From Kaistella sp. SH40-3 (GTDB taxonomy: Bacteria > Bacteroidota > Bacteroidia > Flavobacteriales > Weeksellaceae), in NCBI RefSeq assembly GCF_030686865.1, contig NZ_JAQYUS010000003.1, positions 186,001 to 250,000 on the forward strand: DNA of 64,000 nucleotides, given 5' to 3'. Below the pieces are notes generated by a model. That model saw only the letters and a program-made list of their open reading frames with translations. It was not told the DNA's origin and made no database searches. Position 1 is the stretch's first letter; every line of letters begins with the position of its first letter. Position numbers and translations under genes: made by a program. Positions 15,715 through 24,688 of this stretch are shown one piece after another.

Positions 15715-18168
15715 ATGACCGAAAAATTTAAAAACTCCACAGGTTTCCAGATCATCAAAAAATGGATGGATGAAAAAGATCGGGAACCATTTGGTTTTCA
15801 GTCTGAAACCTGGTTTAAATTTTCCAACAATTATTCAGGAATGGTAATTGCTCCAACAGGTTTTGGTAAAACATTCTCCGTCTTTTTAGCGGTAGTCATC
15901 GATTATATGAATCATCCGGCGAATTACAAGACCGGAATGAAATTATTGTGGATTACACCACTTCGCGCTTTAGCAAAAGATATCGCAAAAGCAATGAGCG
16001 AGGCTTTGGAAGAAATTGGTTTGGATTGGGAAGTTGCAGTTCGAAATGGTGATACTTCTACCAAAGACAGAGCAAAGCAAACAAAGAAAATGCCTGATAT
16101 TTTAATCATCACGCCCGAAAGTTTGCATTTACTTCTCGCTCAGAAACAACATCAAAAATTCTTTAAAAGTTTACAATGCATTGTTGTTGATGAATGGCAT
16201 GAATTATTGAGTTCAAAACGTGGAGTGATGAGCGAACTCGCCGTATCAAGAATCTTTAGTTATCAGAAAAAGTTACGAATCTGGGGAATTACAGCAACCA
16301 TCGGAAATTTAGAGGAAGCGATGAATGTTCTTATTCCTTATGACATCAAAAAAACAAAAGTTGTTGCGAAGGAAAAAAAGAAGATCGAAATCAAATCCGT
16401 CTTTCCGGATGATGTTGAAGTTCTTCCTTGGGCCGGACATTTGGGAACAAAACTCGCCGATAAGATTATTCCCATTATTTTAGAAAGTCAAACGACTTTG
16501 GTTTTTACGAATACGCGAAGTCAGGCGGAAATGTGGTATCAGGTTTTGCTGAATACGCATCCGGATTTTGCGGGACAAATCGCGATCCATCACAGTTCCG
16601 TCGATAAAGATATTCGAATCTGGATTGAAGAAAATTTATCTTCAGGTTATTTAAAAGCCGTTATTTCAACCTCATCTTTAGATTTGGGAGTTGATTTTAA
16701 ACCGGTCGATACCGTGATTCAAATTGGTTCCAGCAAAGGAATTGCCAGATTTCTACAACGTGCCGGACGAAGTGGACACTCGCCTTTTGAAACTTCTAAA
16801 ATATATTTCGTTCCCACGCATTCCTTAGAATTAATTGAAGTTGCTGCTTTAAAGGAAGCCGTAAAACAAAATAAGATTGAGCCGCGTGAACCTCTGGTTT
16901 TATGTTATGATGTTTTGCTGCAGTTTGTTTTGACTTTGGCTGTAGGCGATGGATTTGACGAAAAGCAAACCTACAAACAAATTACGTCAACTAATGCTTT
17001 TAGAGATTTATCTCCTGAAGAATGGAATTGGATTTTAACATTTATAACGGTCGGTGGAAAATTAAAAAACTACGAAGAATATCATAAGGTCGTTATTGAA
17101 AATGGCTTGTACAAAGTAACTTCCCGCCGAATTGCTATGTTGCATCGAATGAATATTGGTGCAATTGTCAGCGATTCGATGTTGAAAGTAAAATTCTTTT
17201 CGGGCGGTTATGTCGGAATGATTGAGGAGTATTTCATTTCGAAACTGAAGAAGAATAATAAGTTTATTTTGGCTGGACGAGTTTTGGAAGTTTCTCACGT
17301 TAAAGAAATGACTGTTTATGTTCGGAACTCTACCGGCAAAGGAATTGTACCGAGTTATTTGGGTGGAAGATTGCCTATGTCATCATACTTAAGCGTTTTT
17401 CTGAGACAGAAACTCTCTGAATCTTTGGATGCAAAATCCTCCGAAAAAGAACTGCAATTTTTACATCCACTTTTGATGAGTCAACAGGAAAACTCCCATA
17501 TTCCCAGTGAAAATGAGTTTTTGGTCGAACGCATCAAAACGCGCGAAGGTCATCATTTATTTATGTATCCATTTGAGGGAAGATTAATCCATGAAGTGAT
17601 GTCCGCCTTAATTGCCTATCGAATTTCGAGAATTTCCCCGATTTCTTTTTCGATTGCGATGAACGATTATGGTTTTGAATTATTTTCGAAACTGGAAATT
17701 CCTTTAACGGAGGAAAACATTCACGAGATTTTATCCAAAGAAAATCTAATTAGAGATGTGATGGCCTCCGTAAATTCAACTGAAATGGCCAGACGAAAGT
17801 TTCGCGATATCGCAGTCATTTCAGGAATGGTCATTCGGACTTATCCGGGACAGCAGAAAAACAATAAAAATTTGCAATCTTCATCAGGATTGATCTTTAA
17901 TGTTTTGGAAGATTTTGATCCCGAAAACTTACTGTTAAAGCAAGCCTATTCTGAAGTGTTCTTTCAGCAAATTGATGAAGCGAGATTGGTGGAAGCCTTT
18001 AAGAGAATTCATGAAAGTGAAATTATTATTAAAAATTCAAATACCTTTACGCCCTTAAGTTTCCCGATTAAAGTGGACAGTTTACGTCAAAGTTTAAGCA
18101 GTGAAGATTTAAAAGCCCGAATTCTCCGCATGAAAATGGAAGCCATGAAAAAGAAAATGAAAAAATGA
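15715..18168 (+). CDS. Ligase-associated DNA damage response DEXH box helicase (Lhr-core type)
   Basis: An 817-residue superfamily 2 helicase of the Lhr-core type. Walker A is APTGFGKTF (GFGKT at residues 49-53) and motif II is VVDEWHELLSS (DEWH at 159-162). Motif III (WGITATIG), motif IV (TTLVFTNTRSQAE), motif V (STSSLDLGVDF) and motif VI (FLQRAGRSGHSP) follow, then a winged-helix and Lhr-specific C-terminal half ending in a Lys-rich tail. It probably unwinds or translocates on damaged DNA together with the ligase, exonuclease and phosphoesterase of this cluster. Its last codons overlap the pdeM start by four bases (ATGA), showing translational coupling. Confidence 0.95.
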   Translation: MTEKFKNSTGFQIIKKWMDEKDREPFGFQSETWFKFSNNYSGMVIAPTGFGKTFSVFLAVVIDYMNHPANYKTGMKLLWITPLRALAKDIAKAMSEALEEIGLDWEVAVRNGDTSTKDRAKQTKKMPDILIITPESLHLLLAQKQHQKFFKSLQCIVVDEWHELLSSKRGVMSELAVSRIFSYQKKLRIWGITATIGNLEEAMNVLIPYDIKKTKVVAKEKKKIEIKSVFPDDVEVLPWAGHLGTKLADKIIPIILESQTTLVFTNTRSQAEMWYQVLLNTHPDFAGQIAIHHSSVDKDIRIWIEENLSSGYLKAVISTSSLDLGVDFKPVDTVIQIGSSKGIARFLQRAGRSGHSPFETSKIYFVPTHSLELIEVAALKEAVKQNKIEPREPLVLCYDVLLQFVLTLAVGDGFDEKQTYKQITSTNAFRDLSPEEWNWILTFITVGGKLKNYEEYHKVVIENGLYKVTSRRIAMLHRMNIGAIVSDSMLKVKFFSGGYVGMIEEYFISKLKKNNKFILAGRVLEVSHVKEMTVYVRNSTGKGIVPSYLGGRLPMSSYLSVFLRQKLSESLDAKSSEKELQFLHPLLMSQQENSHIPSENEFLVERIKTREGHHLFMYPFEGRLIHEVMSALIAYRISRISPISFSIAMNDYGFELFSKLEIPLTEENIHEILSKENLIRDVMASVNSTEMARRKFRDIAVISGMVIRTYPGQQKNNKNLQSSSGLIFNVLEDFDPENLLLKQAYSEVFFQQIDEARLVEAFKRIHESEIIIKNSNTFTPLSFPIKVDSLRQSLSSEDLKARILRMKMEAMKKKMKK

Positions 18169-18809
18169 CGTTGCAGACTTTAGAAAAATCCATCCAAAAC
18201 CAAACACTCGTATTTACCAATCAGCGCGCTTTATTTTGGCAAGAACAAAAAGCAGTCATTATCAGCGATCTGCACATTGGAAAAACGGCCTATTTCCGTA
18301 AAAATGGAATTCCGATTCCGTCGGATATTTTAGAAAAGGATTTAACACGTTTATCAATTTTAATTGAAAATTTCTCCGCAGAACAATTATTAATTGTGGG
18401 CGATTTTTTACACGCTGGAAAAAATAAAGATTTCGAACTTTTCGAGGAGTGGCGTTCGAAGAATTCTAGTTTAAAAATTATTTTAATTAAAGGAAATCAC
18501 GACATTCACAAAGCAGATTTCCTGAAGCATTTGGATATCACAATTGTTGATAATTCTTTGAAATTGGAACCTTTTACTTTTATCCATGAACCTCTAGATT
18601 CCGAAAATGATTTTTCGATTTCAGGACATCTTCATCCCGGCGTAACGGTGAAGTTGGAAAGAAGAAAAACGGTACGATTGCCATGTTTTAGAGTTTCTGA
18701 CAATCAATTAATTCTTCCTGCTTTTAGTGAATTTACAGGTTTGGATACTAAGTCTTGCGAGAATCTTGAATGTATTGCTTTTACAGAGGATCTTATTTTT
18801 GAACTGTAA
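18165..18809 (+). CDS. pdeM: Ligase-associated DNA damage response endonuclease PdeM (calcineurin-like phosphoesterase)
   Basis: A 214-residue metallophosphoesterase. Metal-binding motifs seen in order: ISDLHIGKTA (residues 31-40), VGDFLHAGKN, IKGNHDIHKAD and SGHLHPGV, the full calcineurin-like set. The family member PdeM acts on nucleic acids or nucleotides and travels with the ligase, helicase and MBL exonuclease. It overlaps the helicase stop by four bases and ends four bases from the stop of the convergent cinA gene, leaving almost no room for a terminator. Function is assigned from family plus gene order, which agree. Confidence 0.92.
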   Translation: MTLQTLEKSIQNQTLVFTNQRALFWQEQKAVIISDLHIGKTAYFRKNGIPIPSDILEKDLTRLSILIENFSAEQLLIVGDFLHAGKNKDFELFEEWRSKNSSLKIILIKGNHDIHKADFLKHLDITIVDNSLKLEPFTFIHEPLDSENDFSISGHLHPGVTVKLERRKTVRLPCFRVSDNQLILPAFSEFTGLDTKSCENLECIAFTEDLIFEL

Positions 18810-18813
18810 AATA

Positions 18814-20067
18814 TTAATATTTTTCTTTTATTAAAATCTCCACCAAATCCTGTAAAACTCTTTGTGAAACGAAGTTTGCAAAATCATTTCTTTCAAAATG
18901 TGGAAGATGTAAACGATTGGTTTTCTCGAAATCATTAACTCGAATAGAATAAAAAGCCGCTCCAATTTCATTATTAAATTCATCGGAATTTGGGCCGGAA
19001 ACGCCGGTTGTAGAAAGTGAGATATTGGTCTTGAATAATTTTTGAGCACCGAAACTCATTTCCTGTGCAACTTCTTCTGAAACCACTGTTTTCTCCTGAA
19101 TTGTTTTTTCTGAAACGCCTAAGATTTCTATTTTCTTATGATAATCGTAAGCCACAATTCCGCCTAGGAAATAAGTTGAACTGCCCGATATTGAGGTTAG
19201 CAACCTCGATAATTCGCCGCCTGTACAACTTTCTGCCGTGGAAACGGTCAGTTTCTTTTCATCCAAAATTTCTTTTAAAATCTCTTCGATATTATCGCCG
19301 CTCCAGGAAATAACGTTGTCTCCGATTAGCGGTTTTAGTTTTTGAACTTCCCTATCTATTCTTTGCTCTAACTCTTTTTCACTTTTACCTTGAGCGGTGA
19401 GGCGTAATTTTATTCGGTTTCCGACGGGAAGATAAGACAGTGAAATATCTTCTGGTAAAGCCAGTTCCCAGGATTCGATTTGTTCTGACAATAAACTTTC
19501 AGGAATTCCGACCACGGAAATGGTCTGGGTTACGATGTGATTTAAACTGAACTTCTGGGCGAGAAAAGGAATGATCTTATCTTTAATTAAAGGTTTTACT
19601 TCGTATGGAACGCCAGGAAGTGATATTACAATCTTGCCATTTTCCTGAATCATCTGGCAAGGAGCGCTGCCGTTTTCGTTCTGGAAAATAAAGGCTTTGC
19701 TTAAAACTTCGGCCTGTGGTTTATTCAACTCTAATAAATGTCCTCGATTTCTTTTTTCGAAATATTTTCTAAGATGTTCGAAAGTATCCGGATCCAAAAT
19801 GATTTCATCGTGGAAAAATTCTTTAAAAGCCGTTTTGGTTTTATCATCTTTGGTCGGTCCGAGTCCGCCCGTTGCAATGACTAGATCGCCTAATTTGAGG
19901 GCAGCATCCAGACTATCTTTAATACTTTCTATTTCATCTGAAACCGTAAAAATCTGAACCACAGGAATTCCGATTTTTTTGAGTTCTCCAGCAATAAAAT
20001 TAGAATTGGTATCGACCGTATTTCCGGAAAGGATTTCGTCGCCGATGGTGATAAGGATTGCTTTCAT
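18814..20067 (-). CDS. cinA: CinA-like protein (molybdopterin-binding domain plus NMN deamidase-type domain)
   Basis: A 417-residue two-domain protein. The N-terminal MoCF-like domain carries ITIGDEILSGNTVDTNSNFI and ATGGLGPTKDD and, in characterised relatives, has ADP-ribose pyrophosphatase activity. The C-terminal domain carries STAESCTGG, TGVSGPN and the layout of nicotinamide-nucleotide amidohydrolase (PncC). It recycles NMN and clears ADP-ribose in the cytoplasm. It is tail to tail with pdeM (a four-base gap), and a short AT palindrome over the junction is the only candidate stop signal. Name follows the competence/damage-inducible family; no link to competence is implied here. Confidence 0.93.
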   Translation of the reverse strand: MKAILITIGDEILSGNTVDTNSNFIAGELKKIGIPVVQIFTVSDEIESIKDSLDAALKLGDLVIATGGLGPTKDDKTKTAFKEFFHDEIILDPDTFEHLRKYFEKRNRGHLLELNKPQAEVLSKAFIFQNENGSAPCQMIQENGKIVISLPGVPYEVKPLIKDKIIPFLAQKFSLNHIVTQTISVVGIPESLLSEQIESWELALPEDISLSYLPVGNRIKLRLTAQGKSEKELEQRIDREVQKLKPLIGDNVISWSGDNIEEILKEILDEKKLTVSTAESCTGGELSRLLTSISGSSTYFLGGIVAYDYHKKIEILGVSEKTIQEKTVVSEEVAQEMSFGAQKLFKTNISLSTTGVSGPNSDEFNNEIGAAFYSIRVNDFEKTNRLHLPHFERNDFANFVSQRVLQDLVEILIKEKY

Positions 20068-20149
20068 ATAAGAATTTAAGGATTTAAAAATACTGAATTT
20101 TATTCCGGAAAGTGAAATAAAATTCAGTATTTGTAAAGTTGCGCGAATT

Positions 20150-20240
20150 GCAGCCCGACTTGAACGGAAATCCTTTTTTTGGCGTTAGCAAATGCCGAGG
20201 CAAAAAAAGATTGGGAGTGGAAGGCGGAAATGTCTGCCCA
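20150..20240 (+). repeat. Structured dispersed element, copy B (subtype 2)
   Basis: Outer arms GCAG (20150-20153) and CTGC (20234-20237). Internal-loop words CCCGACTTGAACGG and GGGAGTGGAAGGCGGAAA. Apical arms AATCC-T7-GGC and GC-A7-GATT, with an inner GGC/GCC hairpin. It is on the plus strand between the start of cinA and the end of the lipocalin gene, both minus-strand genes. Confidence 0.8.
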
Positions 20241-20253
20241 ATAAATTTAAATC

Positions 20254-20796
20254 TTATTTATCGTGTTCCACCCAAATCAATTGATCGGTGTTGTAACCAA
20301 TACTTTTTGCTTTTGCTAAAAACCGCTGTTTGTATTCTGCAGGAATGGTTTTCTCACGGGAAAGAATCCAGAGATAGTCCAGATTATTACCTGCAATTAA
20401 AGCATATTTATAATCCTCATCAATATCGATAACGTTGTAACCTGCCCAAATCGGTTTGAAAAAAGAGACTTTTAATTCGCCAATATTTTCATTTTTTACT
20501 AATTTGGCTTCACCGATACTTTCCTTCCATTTATTTTTTATATAATCGTACCCTTTGTTATCCACCTTGATATTTCCGTTGTCTTTCTTGGAATAGGTGG
20601 CGGTGACGTTGTTCATGTTTTTCTCAAACCGGTAATCGAAGCGTGCGATTTCGTACCATTTACCCAGAAACTTTTGAGAATTAAAGTTTTGAACTGCTGA
20701 TGCTCCTTTCGGAAGTCCAACGGAACAAGAACTTAACAAGGCAAGTCCGAAAATACCTACTGCCACAGGAATTGCTATTTTTTTTAAATTAGTCAT
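20254..20796 (-). CDS. blc: Lipocalin family lipoprotein (Blc-like)
   Basis: A 180-residue bacterial lipocalin. Lipoprotein signal with FGLALLSSCS (Cys near residue 24) points to an outer-membrane-anchored periplasmic protein. Lipocalin motifs: FNSQKFLGKWYEIARFDYRFE (GxW), NVTATYSKKDNG and a C-terminal YLWILSREKTIP (SR/TxP signature). Relatives such as E. coli Blc bind lysophospholipids or fatty acids and help membrane maintenance. Single gene, transcribed away from the PNPOx/Dps pair at 21056. A plus-strand structured repeat lies just past its stop codon. Confidence 0.92.
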   Translation of the reverse strand: MTNLKKIAIPVAVGIFGLALLSSCSVGLPKGASAVQNFNSQKFLGKWYEIARFDYRFEKNMNNVTATYSKKDNGNIKVDNKGYDYIKNKWKESIGEAKLVKNENIGELKVSFFKPIWAGYNVIDIDEDYKYALIAGNNLDYLWILSREKTIPAEYKQRFLAKAKSIGYNTDQLIWVEHDK

Positions 20797-21055
20797 GATT
20801 TATACTTTTTGATCACATTTGAAATAATCTGCTAATGAATATTTCAAATGTCCAAAATCAAAAACTACGCCGCAGTTTTAAATCCACAATAAATTGCCAT
20901 AAAAATTACGAATTAATGTGATTTAAGAAAATTTTAACAATTTAAAATTTGTTTTAACGAATAATGGTTTGCTTTTTGAATCTACTTTAATACCAATGAA
21001 ATTCGATTCTGTCAACTCTGACGAATCATTTCTTAACATTAAAAAATTCAAATTT

Positions 21056-21562
21056 ATGTCAACCGAGAATTTAAGTCAAAAAGAAGCCATAGAAACTTTA
21101 AAGAAACTATCTGAAAGCGCAAGAATCTGTATGTTCTGTACAGATTTAGATACCATTCCGAACGCGTCGAGACCGATGAGCCTGAAAGAGACCGATGAAG
21201 AAGGAAATCTTTGGTTTTTGAGCAGCGAGCAAAGTCACAAAAATTTTGAAATAAAAGAAGACAACCGTGTTCAACTTTATTTTATGAACAACGGCAATTC
21301 TGAATATCTTTCCATTTTGGGGAAGGCATTTATATATAAAGACAAAAGTACCATTGAAGATAAATGGACGCCCATGGCAAATGCCTGGTTTGATGGAAAA
21401 GAGGATCCAAATGTTTCAGTGATTAGAGTGACTCCGGAGGAAACTTATTATTGGGAGCCAAAAGTCGGAAAGTTCGTATCGATGCTTCACTTTGCAACCG
21501 CAGCGATTACTGGACAGAAATCTGACAACGATGACGGAAGAGAAGGAAATTTACACATATAA
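21056..21562 (+). CDS. Pyridoxamine 5'-phosphate oxidase-like (general stress) protein
   Basis: A 168-residue split-barrel flavin-binding protein of the general stress protein 26 type. Conserved: ARICMFCTDLDTIPNASRPM, GNLWFLSSEQSHK, VQLYFMNNGNSEYLSILG, and a Trp-rich C-terminal part (TYYWEPKVGKFVSML). The frame is open to a TTG at 20969, but the family homology begins at MSTENLSQKEAIE, so the ATG at 21056 is chosen. It is 26 bases upstream of a Dps gene in the same direction, so both are probably one stress-response transcript. Its exact substrate is unknown, and it is unlikely to be the vitamin B6 enzyme itself. Confidence 0.85.
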   Translation: MSTENLSQKEAIETLKKLSESARICMFCTDLDTIPNASRPMSLKETDEEGNLWFLSSEQSHKNFEIKEDNRVQLYFMNNGNSEYLSILGKAFIYKDKSTIEDKWTPMANAWFDGKEDPNVSVIRVTPEETYYWEPKVGKFVSMLHFATAAITGQKSDNDDGREGNLHI

Positions 21563-21588
21563 TATTAACACATTAAAAAATATAAAAT

Positions 21589-22065
21589 ATGAAACCAGAC
21601 TTAGGAATAACACAGAAAAACTTAACCGCAGTACACAAAATTTTAAATTCAGTTTTGGCTGATGGAAATATTCTTTACATTAAATTAAGAAAATTCCACT
21701 GGAATTTATCGGGAGATAACTTTATGGAATTGCATCTTTTATTTGAAGATCAATACACTGCAGTAGCAGAAGCCGCTGATGAAGTTGCAGAAAGAATTGC
21801 GACCTTAGGTGGAACAGCAATTGGAACAACCTCTGAATTTGCGCAGGAATCTCAACTGAAAGAAACGCCGGGAAAAGTGCCGGATACTCAAGGTATGCTA
21901 AAAGAACTTGTTTCTGATCACGAAAGTATCGTGAAATCACTTCGTGAGAATTTAGATAAAGTGGAAGAAGATCATAAAGATGCAGGAACCGCAGATTTCT
22001 TAAACGGACTAATGCAAGAGCATGAAAAAATGGCTTGGAAACTGAGAAAATATTTTAAAAACTAA
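21589..22065 (+). CDS. dps: Dps family DNA-binding/ferritin-like stress protein
   Basis: A 158-residue ferritin-like four-helix protein. The ferroxidase ligands typical of Dps are visible: LRKFHWNLSGDNFMELHLLFEDQY (His, then Asp and Glu across the dimer interface) near residues 30-55, followed by ADEVAERIATLGG. Dps forms a 12-mer that stores iron, consumes peroxide and protects DNA. It follows a PNPOx-like stress protein by 26 bases and is followed by a clear terminator, so the two form a short oxidative-stress operon. No binding site for a peroxide regulator could be recognised upstream. Confidence 0.95.
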   Translation: MKPDLGITQKNLTAVHKILNSVLADGNILYIKLRKFHWNLSGDNFMELHLLFEDQYTAVAEAADEVAERIATLGGTAIGTTSEFAQESQLKETPGKVPDTQGMLKELVSDHESIVKSLRENLDKVEEDHKDAGTADFLNGLMQEHEKMAWKLRKYFKN

Positions 22066-22080
22066 GACGTAACAAAAACA

Positions 22081-22116
22081 AAAAGTCCTTATCGAATACG
22101 ATAGGGACTTTTTTAC
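22081..22116 (+). terminator. Rho-independent terminator after dps
   Basis: Stem AAAAGTCC-TATCG / CGATAGGGACTTTT with a short loop and a T-run. It also lies 25 bases before the end of the convergent gene at 22142. Confidence 0.9.
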
Positions 22117-22141
22117 ATTTAAAAAAAAACTCGAAAAAAAC

Positions 22142-23431
22142 TTAGTTCTTCATGATTTTTACCGTTTGAACTCCTTTATCGGTTTTAACTTTAAGAATAT
22201 AAATTCCTTTGGTTAGGGAAGTAAGATTAATCTTATCGTTAAAAATATTTTTTAACGTGAAGACCAATTGACCTGCTGTACTATAAACCTCTGCAGATTC
22301 TATCTTGTCTGAAGATTTAATGGTTACGAAATCGATTACCGGGTTTGGATAAACACTTATTTTGTTGATACTTTTTACCTCTTGAGAAGCTAAGACTCCC
22401 GGAAGTTTGATTAGAAATCCTTTCGCATCATTTTCTACAAAATTAGCACCGATACCACCGATGAATTTTCCGTCTGGTGAAATTCCTGTTGGGACTGAAA
22501 ATACAATGTCTAAATCATTATATCCTAAACTGGTCACATAGTCGTTTAGATTTACTTTACCTCCTTCTTTGGTCCAGATAAAACCTTCTCCTAAAAGAAT
22601 ACTTTCCGTTGGATCAAAAGATAATCCAATAGCTACTTTACCATCGTCAGATAGCGCTGATACACTGGTAATATAATCCGGATTGTCGCTACTTAAGAAA
22701 ATTGTACCTTCTGTTTGATTCCAGATATATCCTTCGCCAGTTTCATTTTTTATACCGACTACTGTTTTTCCATCTGCGCTTACAGCAACGGCAGCTCCAA
22801 GAATATTACCGTTATTATCTTTTAGCAATTGCTGAACACCATTGATCCAAATTGCACCCTGGCGAACACCATTTATTGCATCTTGCCAGCCTACCACAAC
22901 CGATCCGTCTGCACTCACGGCATCAGCTCTGGAACTTCTGGTTGGTACCGTACTTCCCAACCCTGCAGTTGGAGCACCGTTTTTCCAGATTACTGCTTCT
23001 CCTTTTGAGGCAGAGGTCCAGGCAAATCCTACAAAATTTTTACCATCAGATGACATTCCCCAGGCGGAAGAAGTATCGATACCCGTAGAGAACCCTAAAT
23101 AACCAAGAAATTGTAAGGACTGATCTGCTACTTTATATAATACCGCTTCCTCTTTATCTTGATTTGCAGGATTCGGAATCGACATAGAAATCACAGAACC
23201 ATCCGCTGAAATATTACAATTTCCAGATACGCCATTTGCCCCAGCCTCCCCAATGATGGTTCCGCTGTTATTTTCTGACCACATAAAAAATGCACTTCCA
23301 TAAACGTTACCAACAGCGACGCCCGTGTTCGAAATATCACTTACCTGAACATAACTACCAAGATCACTGACCTGCGCATTTGTCAAAGCAAGACTGCAAA
23401 CTCCTAGTACTAAACTGTAAAACTTTTCCAT
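22142..23431 (-). CDS. Secreted T9SS type A cargo protein with HAF-like beta-propeller repeats
   Basis: A 429-residue exported protein. Residues 1-20 are a signal peptide. Residues of about 20-345 hold repeated blocks such as SADGSVVVGWQDAINGVRQG, AVSADGKTVVGIKNETGEG and ALSDDGKVAIGLSFDP, each with D-G-x-x-x-x-G and a following A-x-I/F-W strand. They are like the HAF-family extracellular repeats that build a beta-propeller. The C-terminus is a type A T9SS domain (ISVYPNPVIDFVTIKSS, TKGIYILKVKTDKG, ending in KIMKN). Location: cell surface or secreted. No catalytic site was recognised. It is convergent with dps. Confidence 0.85.
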   Translation of the reverse strand: MEKFYSLVLGVCSLALTNAQVSDLGSYVQVSDISNTGVAVGNVYGSAFFMWSENNSGTIIGEAGANGVSGNCNISADGSVISMSIPNPANQDKEEAVLYKVADQSLQFLGYLGFSTGIDTSSAWGMSSDGKNFVGFAWTSASKGEAVIWKNGAPTAGLGSTVPTRSSRADAVSADGSVVVGWQDAINGVRQGAIWINGVQQLLKDNNGNILGAAVAVSADGKTVVGIKNETGEGYIWNQTEGTIFLSSDNPDYITSVSALSDDGKVAIGLSFDPTESILLGEGFIWTKEGGKVNLNDYVTSLGYNDLDIVFSVPTGISPDGKFIGGIGANFVENDAKGFLIKLPGVLASQEVKSINKISVYPNPVIDFVTIKSSDKIESAEVYSTAGQLVFTLKNIFNDKINLTSLTKGIYILKVKTDKGVQTVKIMKN

Positions 23432-23455
23432 ATTAATTTATTTATTAATTATGAA

Positions 23456-23463
23456 CAAATATA
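23456..23463 (-). promoter_or_regulatory. Candidate -7 box upstream of the HAF-repeat gene
   Basis: TATATTTG on the minus strand is a perfect TAnnTTTG match ending 24 bases before the start codon at 23431. No TTG at the proper spacing was seen. Confidence 0.4.
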
Positions 23464-23701
23464 AATTATCAAGTTCTACAGGGAAAGATTTTGACTTGCT
23501 AAATTCACGAAAAACGATAATACTAAAACACTAATAACCAGCAGATTAAAAATGTGATAAATTTAATTCATTATGGTGACTGTTTCCGAAATAGTTACTA
23601 AATACAGGAAAAAAACTGTGACTTTTATAACTTATTTACATGATGAATGAAAAGAAATAGATTCTCTTTTTACCTATTTCCTGTCATTGTAGATTTCCAC
23701 A
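23464..23701. other. AT-rich intergenic stretch without a recognised gene
   Basis: Part of a 323-base gap between two minus-strand genes. Apart from the -7 box to its left and the terminator to its right, no open frame with family resemblance, repeat copy or RNA fold was seen. Confidence 0.5.
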
Positions 23702-23731
23702 AAAAAATCCCTTTCAATTTTGAAAGAGACT
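23702..23731 (-). terminator. Rho-independent terminator after the dienelactone hydrolase gene
   Basis: On the minus strand TCTCTTTCAA / TTGAAAGGGA (one mismatch) followed by seven T. It lies 24 bases past the stop of the gene at 23755. Confidence 0.75.
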
Positions 23732-23754
23732 TCTATGATTTAATTAAAATATTT

Positions 23755-24591
23755 TTATTTGAAAATTTCGGAAAGAAAAGCTCTCATATCATTCCATGAT
23801 TTTTCATCCGCTTCTTTGTTATAAGCTACTTTCATTTTAAATTTCTCCCCCATTGCAGTTGCCTCAGGATTGGTAAATGAATGCAGAGCATTTGGATAAT
23901 CTATGAATTTATAATCAATTTTTGCTGAATCCATCTGCTTTTTGAAAGCTGCAATTTCTTCCGCCGGCACATAAGTATCTGCTGCTCCATTGCAAACTAG
24001 AATTTTTACGGCATTATTTTTTGGTTTCAAGCCAGTCATTAAATTTCCGTGAAAAGACACGACGCCTACTAATTCATCTTCAAGCCTTGCCATATTTAAT
24101 GCTTGTGCTCCACCAAAACAATAGCCAATCACCGCGATTTTATCATAGTTTGCATTAGGATATTTCAAAAGTTGTGCTTTTGCTTTGTCGAACATTAATT
24201 TCGCATTGATGGGAACTTTGTAAAAATCTCCAGATAATTTAGCTGCCTCTTCGGGATTATCTACCGTTTTGCCTTCGCCATAATAATCAACTACCATTGC
24301 AAAATAACCCAGTTCAGCCAATTCCTTGGCTCTGTTTTTAGTATATTCGGTCACGCCCCACCATTCTGGCAAAACCATAACAACAGGTTTTACTTGATCC
24401 GCATCACCTTCATAAGCCACAAAAGATTGATGCGTTTTACCATCAATATCATAACTCACTTCTTCGGTCGTCATTTTTCCCGAAATGGTTTTCACAGAAT
24501 TTAAATTAATAATATCGTCTGCTTTTTTTTCCTGGCAAGAGAAAGCAAAAAACAGAGCGCATAAAACGGTGGATATTTTAAGGATTTTCAT
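23755..24591 (-). CDS. Dienelactone hydrolase family lipoprotein
   Basis: A 278-residue alpha/beta hydrolase with a lipoprotein signal (LCALFFAFSCQ, Cys near residue 19), so it is probably periplasmic and membrane-anchored. The catalytic triad is of the Cys-Asp-His dienelactone type: nucleophile in IGYCFGGAQAL (Cys near residue 158), Asp in CNGAADTYVP, His in ALHSFTNPEA. The N-terminal signature VVMVLPEWWGVTEYTKNRAK is typical. The cell-envelope location makes chlorocatechol breakdown unlikely; the natural substrate is unknown. It is the downstream neighbour of lipA, 97 bases away with no terminator seen between them. Confidence 0.88.
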   Translation of the reverse strand: MKILKISTVLCALFFAFSCQEKKADDIINLNSVKTISGKMTTEEVSYDIDGKTHQSFVAYEGDADQVKPVVMVLPEWWGVTEYTKNRAKELAELGYFAMVVDYYGEGKTVDNPEEAAKLSGDFYKVPINAKLMFDKAKAQLLKYPNANYDKIAVIGYCFGGAQALNMARLEDELVGVVSFHGNLMTGLKPKNNAVKILVCNGAADTYVPAEEIAAFKKQMDSAKIDYKFIDYPNALHSFTNPEATAMGEKFKMKVAYNKEADEKSWNDMRAFLSEIFK

Positions 24592-24688
24592 AATTAAAGT
24601 TTAAGTTTTAAAGATAAGAATTATATGGTATAGAAATAAAAAAACGCAACGTTATCGCTGCGCTTAAGTCTATTTTAATAGTTTCGTT

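Noticed and set aside
18806..18828. AT palindrome at the pdeM/cinA junction as a terminator
   Set aside because: The stem has no GC pairs and would be too weak; it overlaps both gene ends. Not listed as a feature.
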